A stretch of 64,000 nucleotides of DNA from Basidiobolus meristosporus CBS 931.73 (lineage: Eukaryota; Basidiobolomycota; Basidiobolomycetes; Basidiobolales; Basidiobolaceae): positions 114,274-178,273 of the forward strand of contig MCFE01000084.1 in assembly GCA_002104905.1 (NCBI GenBank). Direction: 5' to 3'. The translations under genes were made by a program, and so were the position numbers. A model generated the notes under the pieces. The model ran no database searches, was not told the DNA's origin, and saw only the letters and a program-made list of their open reading frames with translations. This document shows, piece after piece, positions 59,350 through 64,000 of the stretch. How positions within the stretch are numbered: the first letter of the stretch is position 1; every line of letters begins with the position of its first letter.

Positions 59350-60858
59350 TCAGGCAGAGGTTGTAGCTTCTTCAGAGGCAGCATTGACAATGTGACCTGC
59401 AGAGTCCCAGAGCTCTTCAAATGGTGCATCACTTAAGTCAGCAAGGAGGGAAATGGCATGATTCTTGAGGAAGTATGCCACATCATAGGAGGGGGCTTGT
59501 CTCTTGATGGCAGCAAAGAAAGACAGAATGGCAACATGGGCTGGAGGCTTGTTGAACAGTAGAGAGTCAGAGGACTCAGATTCTTCAGGCACTATCTTGA
59601 AGTCAGTTTTCAGCCAGTTAAGGTTCTTCTCCACAAAGGCAACAAATGGGTCAGCAATGTTTTGGTCTAGGATAACCTCCAGAATCTTCCCTTTTCTCCA
59701 GGCCAGGTTGACAATTCTTGAGAGCTGAATATTGCATGCCTTGAGTGCTTTCCTGATGTTGGAAATGGGAGTCCAGGGAACTTGCTTCAAGTACACCACA
59801 GTCCAGGTAAAAGCTGGTGGTAGGTTTGCTGGAGGCTTGTAAGTCCTTCTGTGTTGCAATGGAGCTGCAGTAGTCAGATTGGAGTCCACATTCTCAGTAG
59901 AGGGTTTTCTTGATGTGTCTTGCTGAATGGTACTGGAGCTGGATGTGCTGATAATTCTTGCTAGAACCTTGCCTGCATAAGTCTGAGGTATAGCTGAGGT
60001 GACTGTAGAGGTGGTGGCAGCTGGTGCAGGTGGAGAGGCAGAAACTGAAGCAGGAACTGAGGTCACCTGGGAGAAGGCAGTAGAAGCAGGTTTTCTGGGA
60101 GGAACAGAGTTTACTATCCAGTTGTTCTGTAAAACACTGGAGTAGCTTTTCTGTGGAACAGGATCTTGCTCTTGAACAGGAACAGAAGTAGGAGGCTGGG
60201 GCTGAGCAGTAGTGGTAAGGCAGTGGCACTCCAAGGAAGCTTTTTGCAAGGCATCTCTGGCAGTTTTCAGGGCAGTATTGGCTTCATTCTTGAGCTTCTT
60301 GCATTGAGCATCCAGTCTCTTGTTTTCAATAGCCAGGGCAGTATTGGCAGCCTCTAAATCAGCAATTCTCTTCTCAATTGCAAGGAATCTCTGAAGAAAT
60401 GCATCAGTAGAAGTGCTGGCATCTGGGAGAGCAGTGGCAGGAATAGTGTCCATTGACAGTGGGCTTCTTGGAGGCAAGGAAAGTGGACTGGCAGATTCAG
60501 GCACAAAAGGAGATATCCTGGCAGGAGGAGAAGGAGTATCCAAGGCAGTAACAGAGGCAATTCTTGTTGGTGAAGCAGCAGCAGGGGAGGCAAGCCTGTT
60601 CAGAAACTGGGCAGGAGAGAGTGCTTGAGGAGAGGGAGTCTTCAGCTTGCCAAGCATGTCTTCCATCAGAGTGATACCAATATTCCTGGTGCATTTGCAG
60701 AGAAAAGTAAGCTTCCTGAGTCTGCCAGCTCTTCCATTCCTTCTGATAGTTCCTTTGTTTCCACAGTTGGGGCAGGAAATCTTCTTGACAGACTTGTCAA
60801 AGCAATCAAGAACTTTCCTTTCAGGTGTAGTAGGCTCCTGTTGAGGTTTTGGTGGCAT
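59350..60858 (-). CDS. LINE ORF1 protein
   Basis: 502 residues from ATG 60858, the first true ATG of the frame, to TGA. The N-terminus has a CPNC...CKC cysteine cluster within a basic stretch (residues ~28-62), probably nucleic-acid binding. A Pro/Ser/Ala-rich region follows. Next is a coiled coil of about 60 residues (FLQRFLAIEKRIADLEAAN and onward) that should form the ORF1 oligomer. A further Pro/Ser/Thr-rich linker leads to a C-terminal domain beginning FTWTVVYLKQVPWTPISNIR that may be an RNA-recognition-like fold. The stop codon TGA is followed by CTA. Confidence 0.82.
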   Translation of the reverse strand: MPPKPQQEPTTPERKVLDCFDKSVKKISCPNCGNKGTIRRNGRAGRLRKLTFLCKCTRNIGITLMEDMLGKLKTPSPQALSPAQFLNRLASPAAASPTRIASVTALDTPSPPARISPFVPESASPLSLPPRSPLSMDTIPATALPDASTSTDAFLQRFLAIEKRIADLEAANTALAIENKRLDAQCKKLKNEANTALKTARDALQKASLECHCLTTTAQPQPPTSVPVQEQDPVPQKSYSSVLQNNWIVNSVPPRKPASTAFSQVTSVPASVSASPPAPAATTSTVTSAIPQTYAGKVLARIISTSSSSTIQQDTSRKPSTENVDSNLTTAAPLQHRRTYKPPANLPPAFTWTVVYLKQVPWTPISNIRKALKACNIQLSRIVNLAWRKGKILEVILDQNIADPFVAFVEKNLNWLKTDFKIVPEESESSDSLLFNKPPAHVAILSFFAAIKRQAPSYDVAYFLKNHAISLLADLSDAPFEELWDSAGHIVNAASEEATTSA

Positions 60859-60926
60859 ATCCAGAGTTTCAGCTTCAAATTTCAATTTTGAGATTTTTGG
60901 GTGATTTTTGATGGGCGGGATCAAAA

Positions 60927-60940
60927 TTAGGGTTAGGGTT
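60927..60940. repeat. Telomere-like repeat at the 5' end of LINE copy 1
   Basis: TTAGGGTTAGGGTT on the plus strand, immediately outside the ORF1 leader of copy 1. Confidence 0.8.
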
Positions 60941-60946
60941 GCGCGC

Positions 60947-61040
60947 TGTGACTGCTTTTTACGATCGCAAGGTCAGAACCTAGGAAAATATAAAAATAGT
61001 TAGTAAAGGTGATTTAATGGATGGATGGATGGATTTGGAG
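60947..61040. other. Spacer between the two LINE copies
   Basis: Unique-looking 94 bp that includes a GGAT tetranucleotide run (about 61018-61034). No part of the LTR that flanks copy 1 is found here. Confidence 0.5.
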
Positions 61041-62998
61041 TTAGGGGGGAGACAGTCACCAACAGGTGAAATCTTTATTTCAGTTGAAACAAAGAAGCCA
61101 GCGCTACTGTTGTAGCTTTGATACAAGAGTGTGTAGCTGAGGGGAATTTGTAGGTAAGTTAATAAGAAGTGATGATAGTTCTTCAGTGCTCAAGACACTG
61201 TTCAGTGGGAAGGGGGGTAGCAAGAGAGGTAAGAATGACTTGTGAACAACATTAATGAGGGGAATGTGATAAGGATTGATATTCATCATAAAGGGAGTGT
61301 GCTGCTGCAGATATTGCTGCCAAAGGTCTGTCAAGTACTTCAGGTAGGCCAGCTTGGGTTTTTCTGACTGCAGAATATAGTGAGCAAACTTCTTGACTTC
61401 AGGATCTCCAAGTATAGTTCTCCAGCAGGAGCCAGGTGTTAGTGTGGTGTGTTTCTTCCAGGCCTTAATCAGTGGGTTGTTGCAGTTGTGAAGTCTGAGG
61501 TATAATCTGGTTCTAAGGTAGAGAAGTCTGATCTTATAGGGCATAAACCCAAAAGCACCAAGAATAGCATGTCTGTAGGGGCATTCAGGCAAATGAGGCA
61601 CCAAGGAGGTAATGCACCATACTGCAAACTTGTAAGCTTAGTGCAGTCTCTAGAAGTAAGAGAGAGAAGTGGTAAGCCAAATTCCAGGACAGGGAAGACA
61701 AACTGCTTGAGTAGAAGGAGGCAGCTGGGAGCTGAAGTTGTAGGAGGAGTAACAGCCAGTAGCTTGTGGAGTGCCTGTCTTGCCAGGATAATTCTCTTCT
61801 TCAGGTGTGCTCCAGAGTCTAGTCCAGTAGGAAGGAAAGGAAAGCCAAGATATGTAGCAGAAACCTGAGCAGGTAGAGTGGAGTTCTCCAAGTTGATGGG
61901 AGAGCCCAAAGGTACTGTCTTTGCAATGGAAAGCTGGAGATTATTCTTCTGCAGATACTGGTGGATGGTCTGGGAGTCTTGTTGCACATTGGAGGAGGAT
62001 ATTCTGATGTCATCAGCAAAGAGAGTAACCAGGCAGTCAGCTGAGAGTCTTGGGAAATCATTCAGGAAGATGGCAAACAGTATAGGACCAAGCACAGAGC
62101 CTTGAACCACTCCATTAGGAACTGAGAACACAGCTGATTGCTCACTTGGGTGCAGAATTCTTGCTTGTGGATCCAGAAACAGAGACCTGACAAGGAGGGT
62201 GAGAGAGGTACTGGAGAAGCATTGCAACTTGGACCAAAGCAGATTTCTGTCAACTGAATCAAAGGCCTTAGTAATATCAAACAGAACAGAGGGATACTTG
62301 CACTGGAGAGAGTGATCTTGGCTAAGTATGACTGCATATTCCAAGGAGAGGCCAGGAACAAAGCCAAACTGTGCAGGATGAAACTTGAGAGAGTCAGAGT
62401 AGAGCTCCTGAGCAAGCAGAAGCTCAAACACCTTTCTGCAGGTGGGCAGCAGAGATATTGGCCTGTAGGAGCTAGGATCCAGGTGCTTTCCTTTACCCTT
62501 GTACAGTGGCAGAACATTTGCAAAGGACCATTCCTCAGGAGTAGAAAGCTGGGCTGAGCATTGCTGAAACAGTGGAAGCAGAAGTGCAGACATGGCCTTG
62601 GTACTAGTCTTCAGAAGCTCATAGGAGATTGTGTCCACACCTGGAGCAGTAGAGTTGGGAAGCCTCTTGAGCACATTATGGATTCTCCTTTGATCAAGTG
62701 CAAGTGGGATGGGCAGAGTCTTGAAGTCAGGATGAAAGCCAGGAGTTGAGTACTGCTTTGTAGAGAAGAAGATGTTAGCCAGCTGTTCTGTTGAAGGTAA
62801 CTTCCTGGAAGAGGGCCTCATTGCCCTGTAGAGTCTTGATACTGTTCTTGTTATAGAGTTGGAAGATTGCAGAGGCAAGGAACTCATAATATGATCCCAG
62901 AGCTGAGTATGCAGAGTGTGGTGAATTGCCTTGGAGTGGTGTATTGCTGTCAGGAGGAATTTCTCTGTTTTTGGGTTAGGGAAGCTCAGGTAGCTTTG
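61041..62998 (-). mobile_element. 5'-truncated LINE (copy 2)
   Basis: Close to identical to the 3' 1.96 kb of copy 1. It has the same 3' end (CCCCCCTAA) and is cut at 62998, within the ORF2 region between endonuclease and reverse transcriptase. Truncation is typical of incomplete target-primed reverse transcription. Confidence 0.9.
61104..62998 (-). pseudogene. LINE ORF2 fragment of copy 2
   Basis: Contains the reverse transcriptase core and C-terminus. It is disabled by the 5' truncation and by a one-base deletion near 61633 (CTTGTAAGC where copy 1 has CTTGTCAAGC), which puts the last ~170 codons in another frame. A compensating-looking indel also occurs near 61440-61450. Confidence 0.88.
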
Positions 62999-63014
62999 GG
63001 TTAGGGTTAGGGTT
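62998..63014. repeat. Telomere-like repeat at the 5' junction of LINE copy 2
   Basis: GGGTTAGGGTTAGGGTT starts exactly where homology to copy 1 ends. Confidence 0.88.
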
Positions 63015-63560
63015 CTAGTGCTTTATTGGGAAATTTGCACAAGAAGTGCAATCTTGAAATATGACAAAGTCATATGAGTATAGCAACTATTATAAAATGA
63101 AAACTACTTTGCCAGTAAAAGGGGTGAAGGAAACTGTAAAAGTTATAAAGGAAAAGTTGGGGACACAAGAAATTTACAGTACCATTCATTGCCCTACACT
63201 GCAAGTAAGCTCAAGGAACATAAGGGGAAGCTTTACCAGACTGAACTAAAGAATCTTGCTTCAGATCACAAAGGAAACAATGAGGACTGCAGAAGCTTTA
63301 AAGGAAACCAAGGTTCCCATAGTGATGGCTGACTGGGAAATCTACAGAAGCATTCACTGATCCAAAAGAAGGAGGCAAGAGGCTAGAGTAATGTCATCAA
63401 AATAAAATGAACCATAAGCTGAAGTTCAGGCACATGCATCAAGTCCAATCATGCCAAAGACAGCTGCAGAAGCTTGAAAGGAAATAGAAAGTCTCCATTG
63501 GGGTGACTCCAGGGGAAATCCACAGTCAGCCCTTTACATCACCAGAGGTGGGCAGTGTCT
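63015..63560. other. Subtelomere-like spacer
   Basis: Low-complexity, purine-rich sequence without a convincing gene. The only ORF (63061-63249) is short and unassigned. Confidence 0.45.
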
Positions 63561-63645
63561 GAAAGAAAGGAAAGAAAGAGCAAGAGAAAAGGGAAGGAGA
63601 GAAGGAAAAAGGAAGGAGAGAAGGAAAAAGGAAGGAGAGAAGAAT
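63561..63645. repeat. Polypurine tract with 19-bp internal period
   Basis: Almost pure A/G on the plus strand. The word GGAAGGAGAGAAGGAAAAA repeats with a 19-bp period in its second half. Confidence 0.85.
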
Positions 63646-63661
63646 GGGGTGGGTGGGTGGG
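63646..63661 (+). other. G-quadruplex motif
   Basis: GGGGTGGGTGGGTGGG: four G-runs joined by single T loops, a pattern known to form very stable parallel quadruplexes. Confidence 0.75.
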
Positions 63662-64000
63662 AAATCTTATAGGTGAAGGATCTTGTTAAAGATCACATCA
63701 CTAGGTTAGGGGAGATTGTTAGGGAAGGAGCATCAGGTCAGAAGACCCAATCTTATAGGTGAAGGATCTTGTTAAAGATCACATCACTAGGTTAGGGGAG
63801 ATTGTTAGGGAAGGAGCATCAGGTCAGAAGACCCAATCTTATAGGTGAAGGATCTTGTTAAAGATCACATCACTAGGTTAGGGGAGATTGTTAGGGAAGG
63901 AGCATCAGGTCAGAAGACCCAATCTTATAGGTGAAGGATCTTGTTAAAGATCACATCACTAGGTTAGGGGAGATTGTTAGGGAAGGAGCATCAGGTCAGA
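63662..64000. repeat. 86-bp satellite array, runs off the window
   Basis: Almost four copies of an 86-bp unit. The landmark TCTTAT recurs at 63665, 63751, 63837 and 63923, exactly 86 bp apart, and the complete copies appear identical. Each unit carries GGTTAGGGG and TTAGGGA, two telomere-like words. The array has no spacers and no dyad ends of a CRISPR. Confidence 0.95.

Larger units (their letters stand above)
56517..60946 (-). mobile_element. Apparently full-length LINE (copy 1)
   Basis: About 4.4 kb on the minus strand with ORF1 and ORF2 both uninterrupted. The 3' end reads GTCTCCCCCCCTAA and there is no poly(A) tail. The 5' end lies near CCCTAACCCTAA at 60927-60940, just upstream of ORF1. 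It carries an apurinic-type endonuclease and a LINE reverse transcriptase; I see no RNase H. The exact 5' terminus is an estimate. Confidence 0.85.

Noticed and set aside
56517-60946. MoTeR-like telomeric retroelement as known from Magnaporthe
   Set aside because: Those encode a restriction-enzyme-like endonuclease; this element has an apurinic-type endonuclease domain, so only the telomere association is shared.
63662-64000. CRISPR-like array
   Set aside because: The units are contiguous 86-bp repeats without variable spacers, in a eukaryotic context with transposon-derived flanks.

Overview
The window looks like nuclear DNA of an early-diverging fungus (my inference; no taxon marker settles it). 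The pointers are short GT-AG introns, mostly 53-112 nt, in most genes; a fungal-type alpha-tubulin; an Ash2-like SPRY protein; fungal YvcK/CofD-like and Git3/CAR-like receptor genes; an ERMARD (DUF4209) homologue; and TTAGGG-type telomere-like repeats. Gene density is low, and 0.4-3.7 kb gaps hold only decayed sequence.

Layout. Bases 1-4155 are transposon debris: a Ty3/Gypsy gag-protease relic on the minus strand, then two ~349-bp copia-type LTRs around a gag-pol scrap. Bases 6.7-40.9 kb form a host-gene block, with splice structures I worked out by hand: lysophosphatidate acyltransferase (3 exons), LRR/zinc protein, YCII-domain protein with a mitochondrial-like leader, membrane-anchored GT5 glycosyltransferase, Ash2-like COMPASS subunit (8 exons), YvcK/CofD-like protein, formate/nitrite transporter, alpha-tubulin (intronless), CREB/ATF-type bZIP, seven-helix receptor (6 exons), secreted amidase and an ERMARD-like protein (6 exons). 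Bases 42.4-51.2 kb are a second transposon block: a piggyBac transposase gene whose catalytic residues are split by an intron, a copia element with both 349-bp LTRs and a half-tRNA-iMet-type primer site, and nested copia fragments. Bases 51.5-55.7 kb hold an Hsp31/DJ-1 protein, a divergent LINE scrap, a broken bacterial-type rhodanese-TusA gene, and a glutathione S-transferase.

Bases 56.5-64 kb look subtelomeric: one apparently full-length LINE, a second 5'-truncated LINE, TTAGGG repeats at the LINE ends, a polypurine tract with a G-quadruplex motif, and an 86-bp satellite that runs off the window. The most notable mechanism is in the LINE: ORF1 and ORF2 share one frame and are separated only by TGA CTA, a known high-readthrough stop context, and ORF2 has no ATG near its start.

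The host genes do not form a pathway. Several concern housekeeping or signalling (phosphatidate synthesis, H3K4 methylation, tubulin, methylglyoxal and glutathione detoxification, nutrient sensing by receptor and bZIP). All family assignments are from motif recognition, with no database search.
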